This document shows, in pieces, positions 26,722-35,824 of a stretch of DNA of 64,000 nt (position 1 is the first letter of the stretch; the number at the start of each line of letters is the position of its first letter). The notes under the pieces are model-generated. The model was not told the origin of the DNA and made no database searches. It was given only the letters and a program-made list of their open reading frames with translations. A program made the position numbers and the translations under genes. The stretch covers positions 62,001-126,000 of the forward strand of contig CADCHE010000006.1 of assembly GCA_902801205.1 (NCBI GenBank), read 5' to 3'. Source of the DNA: an uncultured Bacteroidia bacterium. Its GTDB lineage: Bacteria; Bacteroidota; Bacteroidia; Bacteroidales; UBA932.

Positions 26722-29649
26722 TCAGAACAGGGTGGGCTCTTCGATGTCGCCGATGTCGGGGATGTCGTCGATGTCAGGCAGCAGGGAGATCGCCCCGCCG
26801 TCATTGAAGTCTCCCTCCAGGATGTCCATCGGTTCTTCCGGCTTCTTTTCTTCCGGTTCCTTCGCTTCCGTCTTCTTCCTGGCAGCAGCCTTCTTCTTCG
26901 CGGGTTTCGGCGCTTCCTGTGCAGGCTCCTCCTGCACGGGCTCCACCGGTCCGGTTCCTTCCTCTGCAGGCGCTTCCGCGGCCGGTTCTTCCTGCGGCAT
27001 TCCTTCCGGTTCCGGTCCCTCCGGCTGCTCCTCCCCGGGGACGGGATCGCCTTCCTTGACGAGCGGTTCGATGAAGCGGACCTTCTTCACGTCGTAAGCG
27101 TGGCATTTCTTGCCCTTTGCGGTCAAGCCCTTCTTGGCGATGTATTCCTCAGCATTGATGATTTCCGGGTCGCGGTGGGCGTACTTGCCGGCGAAGGTGA
27201 CCTGGAACTGCGGATGCAGGTCGTCGGAGATGTCCACCAGGTAGGATTTCTGTCCTTCCGCGATGAAAGACACCGGTGTATTGTCGCTCAGGAAGAAGCT
27301 GAAGCGCTTGACATAGAACGCCTTTGCCTTCGCGTCGTAGTACAGGGCGGTGAACGTCTTGTCGGCATCGAACTTCTCGATGCGGAGGATGTCACCCTGG
27401 TAGCGGTTGGAAACGTCGAAGGACGTGGTATAGAACGTGCCGTCCTTGAAGATGGCCAGCACCTTGTCTTCCGGACCGAATTCCCCGAGGTACTGTCCGC
27501 GCTGCTCGTCGTTGAGTTTCTGGATGTCGGCGTCGAACCAGATGTCCTTCCCGCCGATGGTGGAGACGCCCTTCGACTTCAGCTGGATCTTCGATACCGG
27601 GTTCTTGGAAACCAGGTTGCCGCGGGAAGTCTTTCCCTTGATCGCCAGGGTGGAGAAGTCGTATTCGAGCTGCGTCTTCTTGAGTTTCGGCCGCGGGCGC
27701 AGGTAGATCCGGACGGTCTCCGCCTCTCCGTTGTGGTTGACGGTGAACCAGAGGATCTTCGACCCGGGCTCGCCGGTGGTGATGTCGTAGTCCTTGTCAC
27801 GCGTGACGGAGGTGATGTTGAACCGCTTCGCATAGGTGTTCGTCCCCTTCCCGTCGCGGTAGATGACGTTATAGATGGTGCGGGTGTCGCCGCGCCCGAA
27901 GACGCCCACGTACAGGAGGTCCTTCCAGAAGAACATCTTGTCGGTGACCTTCGTGATGCGGTACTTGCCGTCCTTGGCGATGACGATGATTTCCGACAGG
28001 TCGGAGCAGTCGCAGACATAGACTCCCTTGTCGTCCTTCTTCATGCCGATCCCGACGAAGCCTTCTTCGTAGTTGGCGTAGAGCTTGGCGTTGTTGCTGA
28101 CGACCTTGGTCACGGCGATGCTCTCGAAGGCGGTGATCTCGGTATGGCGCGGGAACGCCTTGCCGTACTTCGCCTTGAGGCCCTTGAACCAGTCGATCGT
28201 ATAGTCGGTGATGTGCTCGATCTTGTCCTTCACCTGCTCCATCTCGGCCTCGATGGCGGCGATCTTCTCGTCCATCGCCTTGGTGTCGAAACGGGAGATC
28301 TTCCGGACGGGCTTCTCCACGAGCCGGTCGATGTCTTCCATGACGATGTCGCGCTTGACCAGCGGACGGTATTCCTGCATGGCCTCGAGGATGGCGTCCT
28401 TCTGCGCGTCCCAGGACGGGAAATCCTTCTTTTCCAACAACTTGTAAACGCCGTTCTCGAAGAAGATGCGCTCCAGGGAGTCGTAGTGCCACTGGTCTTC
28501 CAATTCGGCGAGCCGGATCTCCAGCTGGCGCTGCAGCAGCTGCAGCGTGTGGTGCGTGTCGTAGATGAGGATGTCCTTGACCGTCAGGAACTGCGGCTTG
28601 TTGTCTACGATGACGCAGGCGTTCGGCGCGATGTTGCACTCGCAGTCGGTGAAGGCGTACAGGGCGTCGATGGTCTTGTCCGGAGAAACGTCGTTGGGCA
28701 GGTGGATGAGGATCTCCACCTTGTCCGTCGTCATGTCCTCGATCTTCTTGATCTTGATCTTCCCCTTGTCCTTCGCTTTCAGGATGGAGTCGATCAGCAT
28801 GTGCGACGTCTTCCCGTAGGGCACCTCGGTGATTGCGACCGTGTTCTTGTCGATCTTCTCGATGCGGGCGCGGACCTTTACGCTGCCGCCCCGGGCTCCG
28901 TCCTTGTAGGAGGCGCAGTCGGCGAAGCCGCCGGTGGGGAAATCCGGGTAGATGGTGAAGTCTTTCCCACGCAGGATGTCGATGGAGGCGTCGAGCAGTT
29001 CGTTGAAGTTGTGCGGGAGGATCTTGGAAGCCATGCCCACGGCAATGCCTTCCGTGCCCTGCGCCAGCAGCAGCGGGAAGCGGACCGGCAGTTCGGTCGG
29101 CTCCTGGTTGCGGCCGTCGTAGGAATTCATGTAGTTGGTGATCTTCGGGTCGAAGACGACTTCCTTCGCGAATTTGCTGAGCCGGGCCTCGATGTATCGC
29201 GGCGCGGCGTTGCTGTCCCCCGTGAGGATGTTGCCCCAGTTCCCCTGGCAGTCGACCACCAGGCCTTTCTGGCCCAGCTGGACGAGGGCGCCGAGGATGG
29301 ACTGGTCGCCGTGCGGGTGGTACTGCATCGCCTGTCCGACGATGTTCGCCACCTTGGTGAAACTGCCGTCATCGATCCGCGACATCGCGTGCAGCACACG
29401 CCGCTGGACCGGCTTGAGCCCGTCCACGATGTGCGGGACCGCCCGCTGCAGGATCACATAGGAAGAATAGTCCAGGAACCAGTCCTTGAACATCGCGGAC
29501 AGCTTGAACTTCTTGCTGTCCGCTCCCAGCAGCCGGTCGTACTTGCCGCTCGGCCGCTCGGAGACATCCTCCACCGGATCTTCATCCATCTGCTCTTCTC
29601 TTTCCTGCTCCTCTTCGGACGGGATCTCTTCCCATTCGTCTTTTGCCAT
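26722..29649 (-). CDS. parC: DNA topoisomerase IV subunit A
   Basis: The 975-residue protein has the breakage-reunion domain with GLKPVQRRVLHAMS and catalytic Tyr152 (APRYIEARLS), followed by the C-terminal DNA-wrapping domain. The lack of the clear GyrA-box and the Bacteroidota-style sequence favour ParC over GyrA. Both ends carry additions: an acidic N-terminal tail of about 40 residues and, after about residue 845, a long Pro/Glu/Ala/Lys-rich tail with a Lys/Arg/Ala patch and an acidic Asp/Ile-rich end. The partner ParE is not in the window. It lies between era and aroK. Confidence 0.93.
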   Translation of the reverse strand: MAKDEWEEIPSEEEQEREEQMDEDPVEDVSERPSGKYDRLLGADSKKFKLSAMFKDWFLDYSSYVILQRAVPHIVDGLKPVQRRVLHAMSRIDDGSFTKVANIVGQAMQYHPHGDQSILGALVQLGQKGLVVDCQGNWGNILTGDSNAAPRYIEARLSKFAKEVVFDPKITNYMNSYDGRNQEPTELPVRFPLLLAQGTEGIAVGMASKILPHNFNELLDASIDILRGKDFTIYPDFPTGGFADCASYKDGARGGSVKVRARIEKIDKNTVAITEVPYGKTSHMLIDSILKAKDKGKIKIKKIEDMTTDKVEILIHLPNDVSPDKTIDALYAFTDCECNIAPNACVIVDNKPQFLTVKDILIYDTHHTLQLLQRQLEIRLAELEDQWHYDSLERIFFENGVYKLLEKKDFPSWDAQKDAILEAMQEYRPLVKRDIVMEDIDRLVEKPVRKISRFDTKAMDEKIAAIEAEMEQVKDKIEHITDYTIDWFKGLKAKYGKAFPRHTEITAFESIAVTKVVSNNAKLYANYEEGFVGIGMKKDDKGVYVCDCSDLSEIIVIAKDGKYRITKVTDKMFFWKDLLYVGVFGRGDTRTIYNVIYRDGKGTNTYAKRFNITSVTRDKDYDITTGEPGSKILWFTVNHNGEAETVRIYLRPRPKLKKTQLEYDFSTLAIKGKTSRGNLVSKNPVSKIQLKSKGVSTIGGKDIWFDADIQKLNDEQRGQYLGEFGPEDKVLAIFKDGTFYTTSFDVSNRYQGDILRIEKFDADKTFTALYYDAKAKAFYVKRFSFFLSDNTPVSFIAEGQKSYLVDISDDLHPQFQVTFAGKYAHRDPEIINAEEYIAKKGLTAKGKKCHAYDVKKVRFIEPLVKEGDPVPGEEQPEGPEPEGMPQEEPAAEAPAEEGTGPVEPVQEEPAQEAPKPAKKKAAARKKTEAKEPEEKKPEEPMDILEGDFNDGGAISLLPDIDDIPDIGDIEEPTLF

Positions 29650-29681
29650 CTCTTCCTCCTGTTGGTATTTGTCGATCAGTT

Positions 29682-30584
29682 TCAGTCTTCGTAGCCGAAC
29701 TTACGCAGCGCGCCGCGGCTTTCCCGCCAGTTTTCATTCACCTTGACGAACAGTTCGAGGAAGACCTTCTTCTGGAAGAAGTCTTCCATCTCGATACGTG
29801 CCTCCGTGCCCACTTTCTTCAGCGCGGAACCGCCCTTCCCGATCAGGATGCCCTTCTGGGAATCCCGCATCACGTAGATGACCGCGCCGATGTCGTAGCG
29901 CTGGCGTCCTTCCTTGAAGGATTCCACCACGACCTCGCAGCTGTAAGGGACCTCCTGGTCGTAGTTCTCCAGGATCTTCTCGCGGATGATCTCCGAGGCG
30001 AAGAAGCGGAGGTTCCGGTCGGTGAACTGGTCCTTGTCGAACCAGGGCGGTGCGACCGGCAGGGCGGCCTGGACGGCCTGGAGGACGCTCTCCAGGTTGA
30101 ACCGCTCCCGGGCGGAGATGGGAATCACCTGCGCCTTCGGGAGGGTTTCCTGCCACCAGCGAAGCAATCCGCCCACCTTCTCCTGGTCGCTGATGTCGAT
30201 CTTGTTGACGACGACGATGACCGGGCAGGCGACCCGCTGCAGCTTTTCGATGTATTCGGCGTTCTTGTCGCTCTTCTCCACGACGTCCGTCACATACAGG
30301 ATGACATCCGCGTCACCGATGGCGGTGTCCACGAACCGCATCATGTCGGCCTGCAGCCGGTAGTTCGGCTTGAGCATGCCGGGCGTATCGGAGTAGACGA
30401 TCTGGGTGTCTTCGGTGTTGACGATGCCCATGATCCGGTGCCGCGTCGTCTGTGCTTTCGCCGTGACGATCGACAGTTTCTCACCCACCAGGGCGTTCAT
30501 CAGCGTGGACTTCCCGACGTTCGGGTTGCCGACGATGCCTACGAATCCGGCGCGATGTTCCTTCTTCGGCGCAGCGTCAGACAT
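29682..30584 (-). CDS. era: GTPase Era
   Basis: The 300-residue GTPase assists 30S subunit maturation by binding the 3' end of 16S rRNA. G1 is GNPNVGKS, G3 is DTPG, G4 is NKID, and a C-terminal KH domain carries GKGGSALKKVG. Length is normal. Its start overlaps the end of the RluB-type gene by eight bases, so the two translation-related genes are likely coupled. Confidence 0.97.
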   Translation of the reverse strand: MSDAAPKKEHRAGFVGIVGNPNVGKSTLMNALVGEKLSIVTAKAQTTRHRIMGIVNTEDTQIVYSDTPGMLKPNYRLQADMMRFVDTAIGDADVILYVTDVVEKSDKNAEYIEKLQRVACPVIVVVNKIDISDQEKVGGLLRWWQETLPKAQVIPISARERFNLESVLQAVQAALPVAPPWFDKDQFTDRNLRFFASEIIREKILENYDQEVPYSCEVVVESFKEGRQRYDIGAVIYVMRDSQKGILIGKGGSALKKVGTEARIEMEDFFQKKVFLELFVKVNENWRESRGALRKFGYED

Positions 30585-31959
30585 AGGCCCCCATCTTCAG
30601 CACGTTCACCTCGCCTTCGCTGAGGTATCTCCATTCGCCCTTCTTCAGGCCTTTCTTCGTCAGGCCGGCGAAGTAGACGCGGTCCAGCGCCTTCACCTCG
30701 TAGCCGAGCGACTCGAAGATGCGGCGCACGATGCGGTTCTTGCCGGAATGGATCTCGATACCGAGCCGGCGGTGGTCCTGCGCATCGATGAACTCGAGTT
30801 CGTCCGCCTTGATGTTTCCGTCATTCAGGTCGAGTCCTTCCGTGAGGATCTTCTCCTTGTCGGCGACCTCGAGCGGCTTGTCCAGGATGACCTGGTAGAT
30901 CTTCTTCTTGTTGTAGGCCGGATGCGTGAGCTGCTCGGCGATCTCGCCGTCGTTGGTGAACATCAGGACGCCCGTCGTGTTCTTGTCGAGCCGGCCGACG
31001 GGGAAGACGCGGGCCGTGCAGCCCTTCATCAGGTCCATCACGGTCTTTTCCGCGTGCGGGTCACTCGCGCTGGTGACGAAGCCCTTGGGCTTGTTCATCA
31101 CGGCATATACTTTTTTCTCGCCCTTGAGACGCTCGCCGCTCATGCGGATGTCATCCGTCAGGACATTGACTTTCGTACCGAGCTCCGTAACCACCTGGCC
31201 GTTGACCGTGATGGCGCCGGCCTGGATCAGCGTGTCGGCCGCGCGGCGGGAGCACACGCCGGAATTGGCGATGAACTTGTTGAGGCGGATCTCCTCCTTG
31301 ATCGGCATCGGAGCCATGTCATTGTCGGAGAAGAATTCGTCGTCGAGCCGGGGTTTGCGGGAAAGCATCTGGTTGATGCCCGCCTCGTCGGCCTTCGTGA
31401 AATGAGGCTCTTCCTTGCGTATTTTCTTCTTGGTGGCCGGACGGCCGCCGGTGGTGGAATAGCGTTTGTCGCCGTAACCGCTCTTGCGTCCTTCGGAGTA
31501 AGGCGGACGGGACTGGGGACGCTGCGGGCGGTTCTCGCCGTAGCCCGGACGCCCTTCACCATAAGCAGGGCGGCGGTTCTCTCCGCCGTTCGGACGTCCT
31601 TCGCCGTAGGAGGGACGACGGTTTTCTCCGTAGTTCGGGCGTCCTTCTCCGTAACTCGGCCGGCGGTTTTCGCCGTAGGCGTTGTTCCTGCGGCCTTCGC
31701 CGTAGTGGGGACGGTCCTGGGAGCCGTAGCTCCTGCGCGGGGCATAGCCCCCTTCCGTGCGGTGCCCGTATCCGCCCTGACGCGGTTCGGCATCCCTGCT
31801 GAACCGGCGGGGCCGGTCTTCTCCGCCTGCGGGGGCGGGGGTCACTTTCCGCCGGGGTCTGAGTTTCCGGCCTTCGGCGGTATAGCCGGTGCGGTTTCCT
31901 TCGCTTGCGTAATCCCTACGCTCGGTGTGGTCTTTCTTACCGTTGAAATCGTTTTCCAT
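30577..31959 (-). CDS. RluB/RsuA-type pseudouridine synthase with repeat-rich N-terminus
   Basis: The 460-residue protein begins at ATG 31959. Residues 1 to about 210 are a low-complexity Arg/Gly/Tyr/Pro/Glu extension with repeated YGEGRP and YGENRRP units. An S4 RNA-binding domain follows (IRLNKFIANSGVCSRRAAD, about 220-270), then the synthase core with catalytic Asp325 in GRLDKNTTG. The RsuA/RluB/E/F family makes single pseudouridines in rRNA. Bacteroidota members often have disordered basic N-termini, but the repeat here is regular. An in-frame GTG seven codons upstream is possible but less likely. Confidence 0.92.
   Translation of the reverse strand: MENDFNGKKDHTERRDYASEGNRTGYTAEGRKLRPRRKVTPAPAGGEDRPRRFSRDAEPRQGGYGHRTEGGYAPRRSYGSQDRPHYGEGRRNNAYGENRRPSYGEGRPNYGENRRPSYGEGRPNGGENRRPAYGEGRPGYGENRPQRPQSRPPYSEGRKSGYGDKRYSTTGGRPATKKKIRKEEPHFTKADEAGINQMLSRKPRLDDEFFSDNDMAPMPIKEEIRLNKFIANSGVCSRRAADTLIQAGAITVNGQVVTELGTKVNVLTDDIRMSGERLKGEKKVYAVMNKPKGFVTSASDPHAEKTVMDLMKGCTARVFPVGRLDKNTTGVLMFTNDGEIAEQLTHPAYNKKKIYQVILDKPLEVADKEKILTEGLDLNDGNIKADELEFIDAQDHRRLGIEIHSGKNRIVRRIFESLGYEVKALDRVYFAGLTKKGLKKGEWRYLSEGEVNVLKMGAYV
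31490..31710 (-). repeat. Tandem coding repeat (YGEGRP/YGENRRP units)
   Basis: Within the pseudouridine synthase gene a unit of about 12-14 codons alternating YGENRRPSYGEGRP is repeated roughly three to four times with small changes (PN, PG, PAY). The DNA copies are close, so slippage or recombination could change copy number in frame. Confidence 0.7.
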
Positions 31960-32004
31960 GGTTGTTACTTGATGGCTCACGCCATTTTTTAAAAATAAAG
32001 ATAA

Positions 32005-32781
32005 TTACTTGAGTTTGAATATGTAAGTGATCGTTCCATGTTGTTGCTGGGGAGCGTTCGCATCCTGGTTGAAATGCGAATTCATGGCGGCGACGCGCGC
32101 GGCGTTCCACAACGTCTTGTCGGTGACCGTCGTCCCCTGGCCGCCGGGGACCGCCTTCTGGACGTTGCCGTAGTTGTCGACCCAGATGTCTACGACAACG
32201 ATGCCTTCGTTCTGCACCTTGTAAACGGGGACGGGCAGGGCGCCCAGCACGTTGCGGCCCTTCAGGTGGGCGTTCGGCTTGCCTTCCGCCGTTCCTTTGG
32301 AAGTGTTGCCGTCCGGGGCACCTTCCTTGAACTTGTCTCCGGCCTTCTCGGCGCCGTGCGGTGCGAGCGAGGAATCTTTCTTGCTCATGCCCGGGAACAG
32401 GGCATTGGGGTTGGGCTCTTCCTGGGGCGGAGCCGGGACTTCCACGTCACCGTGGTCGTCCGGAGTGGCCTTCGGTGACTTGTTCTCTTTCTGGGAGACA
32501 TAGGGAGACTCGCTTTGCTGGACGATCTCCACCGGCTTGGTCCGGTCCACCTCTTCGGCCTGCGGCTGGCGGCCGAACGAGGAACGCTTGGGCCGGGGCT
32601 GTTCATCCTCGGTGAAGTCGATCAGGAAGGTCTGCTCCTGCGGCGGCGGATAGATGTATTTCAGTCCGGTGAATCCGAGCAGCAGGCAGGCGAGCAGGTG
32701 CACCGCCACCGTCAGCACGAGGCCGGTGACCGCCGAGACCTTCGTCTCCTTCTCCCTTTCACGCAGGTATTCTTTCATCAT
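32005..32781 (-). CDS. tonB: TonB-family energy transducer
   Basis: The 258-residue protein has a cytoplasmic N-terminus, one membrane helix (about 16-40), a Pro/Glu/Lys-rich periplasmic spacer and a small C-terminal domain with EGIVVVDIWVDNYGNVQKAVPGGQG, the TonB-like fold. It passes proton-motive energy from ExbB-ExbD to outer-membrane transporters or acts in a Tol-like role. The start ATGATG overlaps the exbD stop. The exbB-exbD-tonB order supports the call. Confidence 0.9.
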   Translation of the reverse strand: MMKEYLREREKETKVSAVTGLVLTVAVHLLACLLLGFTGLKYIYPPPQEQTFLIDFTEDEQPRPKRSSFGRQPQAEEVDRTKPVEIVQQSESPYVSQKENKSPKATPDDHGDVEVPAPPQEEPNPNALFPGMSKKDSSLAPHGAEKAGDKFKEGAPDGNTSKGTAEGKPNAHLKGRNVLGALPVPVYKVQNEGIVVVDIWVDNYGNVQKAVPGGQGTTVTDKTLWNAARVAAMNSHFNQDANAPQQQHGTITYIFKLK

Positions 32782-33188
32782 TCAGGCTGTGTGGCCAATA
32801 TCACTTTGTAATGGTTCCGCTTGGCGATGTTCATCACCGCGACGATCTCGCGCACGGGCACGGTCTCGTCGGAGTAGATGGAGAACGTCGGGTCTTCTTC
32901 CGACTGCAGCTGGCCGACCAGGCCGTCCTCCAGGTCGGAGAACTGGACCGGCGTCTCGTCGCCGTTGAGGTGGTAGGTGTACAGGTCGTTGCCCCAGTCC
33001 TTGATGGAGACGCTCACGGTGGCCTTGGCGGACACCTGCCCGGTGCTCTTCGGCAGCAGGAGCTTGAGCGCGTTGGGGTTGACCAGGGTCGAGGTGATCA
33101 GGAAGAAGATCAGCAGCAGGAACACCAGGTCGGTCATCGAGGACATCGACATGTCCGACAGGACCTTTGTATTTCTCTTGATTGCCAT
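32778..33188 (-). CDS. exbD: Biopolymer transport protein ExbD
   Basis: The 136-residue protein has one N-terminal membrane helix containing the essential Asp (SSMTDLVFLLLIFFLITST, Asp20) and a periplasmic domain. It belongs to the ExbD/TolR family, the rotor-like partner of ExbB in the proton channel. Only one exbD is present, while many Bacteroidota clusters carry two. It lies 17 bases after exbB. Confidence 0.93.
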   Translation of the reverse strand: MAIKRNTKVLSDMSMSSMTDLVFLLLIFFLITSTLVNPNALKLLLPKSTGQVSAKATVSVSIKDWGNDLYTYHLNGDETPVQFSDLEDGLVGQLQSEEDPTFSIYSDETVPVREIVAVMNIAKRNHYKVILATQPE

Positions 33189-33205
33189 CTTTCGCTTCTC
33201 CTTAT

Positions 33206-33934
33206 TTATTCGTTGCCCGCCGGTTCGTGCAGGAGGTCCATGAAGTCGATGGTGGTGTTCTCCATCTTGAAGACGATGTCGGAGATCCGGGAGGTGAGGT
33301 AGTTGTAGCCGAAGTAGGCCAGGATACCTACGATCAGACCGCCCACCGTCGTGATCATGGCGGTGTAGATACCGCTGGACAGGAGGGTGATGTCGATGTT
33401 GTTGCCCGCGTTGGCCATGTTGAAGAAGGCCTGGACCATGCCGAGCACGGTGCCGAGGAATCCGATCATCGGCGCGCCGCCGGCGATGGTGGCAAGGAGC
33501 GGCAGCCCCTTCTCGAGGCGCGCGACTTCGACATTGCCCATGTTCTCGACCGCCGTCTGGATGTCGGAGAGCGGCCGCCCGATGCGCTCGATGCCCTTCT
33601 CGACGAGGCGGGCGACAGGGGAGTCGTACTTCTCGCAGAGGGCGATGGCGGACTTCGTCTTCCCTTCATGGATGTAGTCGCGGATGTCGCGCATGAAGTT
33701 GCGGTCGATGTTCGCAGCCTTGTGGAGCATCCACCACTTCTGCCCGAAGATGTAGATGGTGATGATGGAGAGGATGGCGAGGATGATCATCAGCCATCCG
33801 CCCTTGGCGGCCATCTGGATGAGGGAGAAGGACTGCGTCATTGTTTCAGGCGCCGCGGGAGCGACGTTTCCGGCCAGGGAGTCGGCCAGCATGGGATCGA
33901 GGCCGGCTGCGGCCTGCAATACGTTGAACATCAT
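33206..33934 (-). CDS. exbB: MotA/TolQ/ExbB proton channel family protein
   Basis: The 242-residue protein has an N-terminal extension, a first membrane helix (about 45-65), a cytoplasmic loop with RLEKGLPLLATIAGGAPMIG and two further helices (GFLGTVLGMVQAF and TTVGGLIVGI). These are hallmark ExbB/TolQ segments. It forms the proton channel that energises TonB. It leads the exbB-exbD-tonB operon from the promoter at 33973. Confidence 0.93.
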   Translation of the reverse strand: MMFNVLQAAAGLDPMLADSLAGNVAPAAPETMTQSFSLIQMAAKGGWLMIILAILSIITIYIFGQKWWMLHKAANIDRNFMRDIRDYIHEGKTKSAIALCEKYDSPVARLVEKGIERIGRPLSDIQTAVENMGNVEVARLEKGLPLLATIAGGAPMIGFLGTVLGMVQAFFNMANAGNNIDITLLSSGIYTAMITTVGGLIVGILAYFGYNYLTSRISDIVFKMENTTIDFMDLLHEPAGNE

Positions 33935-33972
33935 AATTTATCAGACTTTTTATTGATTTTCCAACTATCTTA

Positions 33973-33980
33973 CAAAGATA
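33973..33980 (-). promoter_or_regulatory. Candidate -7 box for exbB operon
   Basis: TATCTTTG on the minus strand, 39 bases before the exbB start, in AT-rich intergenic DNA after truA. Confidence 0.65.
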
Positions 33981-34011
33981 AGAATAATTTGTGAAATAGA
34001 GGGCTCCCGCG

Positions 34012-34782
34012 TCAATATTCCACGCCTGTCAGGAAGAGGGCGTGGCCGGGGACGGATGCGCCGGCGTCGGAGCGGGTGCCCGAGGCGACGAGGCTGCCGA
34101 TCCAGGCGGTCTCCCGGCGGCCTCGCCCGACGTCGAGCAGGCTGCCGACAACGGCGCGCACCATGTTGCGCAGGAAGCGGTCGGCGCGGATCGTGAACAC
34201 CAGGTAGTCGCCTTCTCCGCCCGGGTAGCCCATCAGCCGGACATGGTCCGGAACATAGGTCTCCCAAGCGGCGTGGGTGACGGTACAGATGGAGGTCTTG
34301 TTGTCGCTTCCGGTCTTCTCGAAGCAGCGGAAATCATGCGTGCCGAGCAGGGCGCGTGCCGCTTCGTTCATCTTCTCCACATCGAGGGGCATGGTGTACA
34401 GGCTGGACCGACCCTGCAGGAAGGGGTCTTTCTTCCGGTGGATGAAATACTTGTACTCCCGCTGCCGGGCATCGTACCGCGCATGGAAATCCGGGGCCGC
34501 CGGCTCGATGGCGTGGACCACGATCCCGTGTGGCAAAATGGCATTTAATTTGTAGCCGAAAGACCCGGTTTCGAGGCCCTCCCCGTCCGTGTCAAAGTGC
34601 GCGACATACGCTGTCGCATGCACTTTCGCGTCGGTCCGGCCCGCTCCGGTGACGGTGATTCCTTCGTGCAGGAGCGTGGTCAGCGCTTGTTGGAGATGCC
34701 CTTGGATTGACGCGGCCTTGTCCTGGATCTGCCAGCCGCAGAAAGAGGAGCCGTCGTAGGAAAGGATGAGCCTGTACCGCAT
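34012..34782 (-). CDS. truA: tRNA pseudouridine synthase A (positions 38-40)
   Basis: The 256-residue enzyme converts uridines 38-40 of the tRNA anticodon arm to pseudouridine. ATG 34782 gives the standard N-terminus RYRLILSYDGSSFCGWQ; the frame is open further upstream but that part is antisense to moxR. The catalytic Asp lies in GAGRTDAKVHA (about residue 52), and REYKYFIHR and FLRNMVRAVVG are family motifs. The divergent neighbour is moxR. Confidence 0.96.
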   Translation of the reverse strand: MRYRLILSYDGSSFCGWQIQDKAASIQGHLQQALTTLLHEGITVTGAGRTDAKVHATAYVAHFDTDGEGLETGSFGYKLNAILPHGIVVHAIEPAAPDFHARYDARQREYKYFIHRKKDPFLQGRSSLYTMPLDVEKMNEAARALLGTHDFRCFEKTGSDNKTSICTVTHAAWETYVPDHVRLMGYPGGEGDYLVFTIRADRFLRNMVRAVVGSLLDVGRGRRETAWIGSLVASGTRSDAGASVPGHALFLTGVEY

Positions 34783-34802
34783 GATTGAATGATGATAACA
34801 CG

Positions 34803-34810
34803 CAAAATTA
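34803..34810 (-). promoter_or_regulatory. Candidate -7 box for truA
   Basis: TAATTTTG on the minus strand, 20 bases before the truA start. No matching TAnnTTTG element was found facing moxR in this 43-base gap. Confidence 0.55.
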
Positions 34811-34825
34811 TCAAAAAATACCAGA

Positions 34826-35818
34826 ATGGACAGCGTTAATATCAAAGAATTGAACGACCGGATCCAGCAGGAGAGCGCCTTCGTCGACATGCTGTCGATG
34901 GAGATGGGCAAGGTGATCGTCGGCCAGAAGCACCTGGTCGAGAACCTCCTGATCGGTCTGCTGGCCAACGGCCACATTCTGCTGGAAGGTGTTCCCGGTC
35001 TTGCGAAGACATTGGCAATCAGTACGTTGTCTCGCGCTATCAACGCACGTTTCAGCCGCATCCAGTTCACGCCGGACCTCCTTCCCGCCGACCTGGTGGG
35101 CACGATGATCTATTCCCAGAAGGAGGAGACCTTCCAGGTGCACAAGGGCCCTGTTTTCGCGAACTTCGTCCTGGCGGATGAAATCAACCGGAGCCCGGCC
35201 AAGGTCCAGTCGGCCCTGCTCGAAGCGATGCAGGAGCGGCAGGTGACCATCGGCGAGCAGACGTTCGCCCTGCCCGAACCCTTCCTGGTGATGGCGACGC
35301 AGAACCCGATCGAGCAGGAGGGTACCTACCCGCTGCCCGAGGCGCAGGTCGACCGTTTCATGCTGAAGGTCGTCGTCGGCTACCCCAAGAAGGAGGAAGA
35401 GAAACAGATCGTCCGGATGAACAATGCCGGCACCTTCCCGCAGGTGAATCCGGTTGTCTCGCCCGAGGACATCCTTCGCGCGCGCAGTGTCGTACGCGAT
35501 GTCTATATGGACGAGAAGATCGAACGCTATATCGTGGATATCGTCTACGCGACCCGCACGCCCGCGGAGTACGGCCTCGGCAAGCTGCGCGACCTCATCT
35601 CCTACGGTGCCTCCCCGCGTGCCAGCATTTCGCTGGCGGCGGCTTCCAAGGCCTACGCGTTCATCAAACGCCGCGGGTACGTGATCCCGGAGGATGTCCG
35701 CGCCGTCTGTCCCGAGGTGCTCCGGCACAGGATCGGGCTGAGCTATGAGGCGGAGGCCGAGAACGTGACGACCGACCAGGTCGTCGCAGAAGTGGTCAAT
35801 GCCGTCGTCGTCCCGTAA
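34826..35818 (+). CDS. moxR: MoxR-type AAA+ ATPase of the Bat operon
   Basis: The 330-residue AAA+ protein has Walker A EGVPGLAKT, Walker B VLADEINRSP and the NPIEQEGTYPLPEAQ sensor-region motif, all typical of MoxR. MoxR ATPases act as chaperones for von Willebrand factor A (VWA) proteins. It leads the Bat (Bacteroides aerotolerance) operon: moxR, DUF58, a membrane protein, batA, batB, batC and batDE. Confidence 0.95.
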   Translation: MDSVNIKELNDRIQQESAFVDMLSMEMGKVIVGQKHLVENLLIGLLANGHILLEGVPGLAKTLAISTLSRAINARFSRIQFTPDLLPADLVGTMIYSQKEETFQVHKGPVFANFVLADEINRSPAKVQSALLEAMQERQVTIGEQTFALPEPFLVMATQNPIEQEGTYPLPEAQVDRFMLKVVVGYPKKEEEKQIVRMNNAGTFPQVNPVVSPEDILRARSVVRDVYMDEKIERYIVDIVYATRTPAEYGLGKLRDLISYGASPRASISLAAASKAYAFIKRRGYVIPEDVRAVCPEVLRHRIGLSYEAEAENVTTDQVVAEVVNAVVVP

Positions 35819-35824
35819 CCTGCC

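Noticed and set aside
26722..29649. GyrA rather than ParC
   Set aside because: The sequence around the active site (GLKPVQRRVLHAMS, AAPRYIEARLS) is of the Bacteroidota ParC type and no clear GyrA box is seen.
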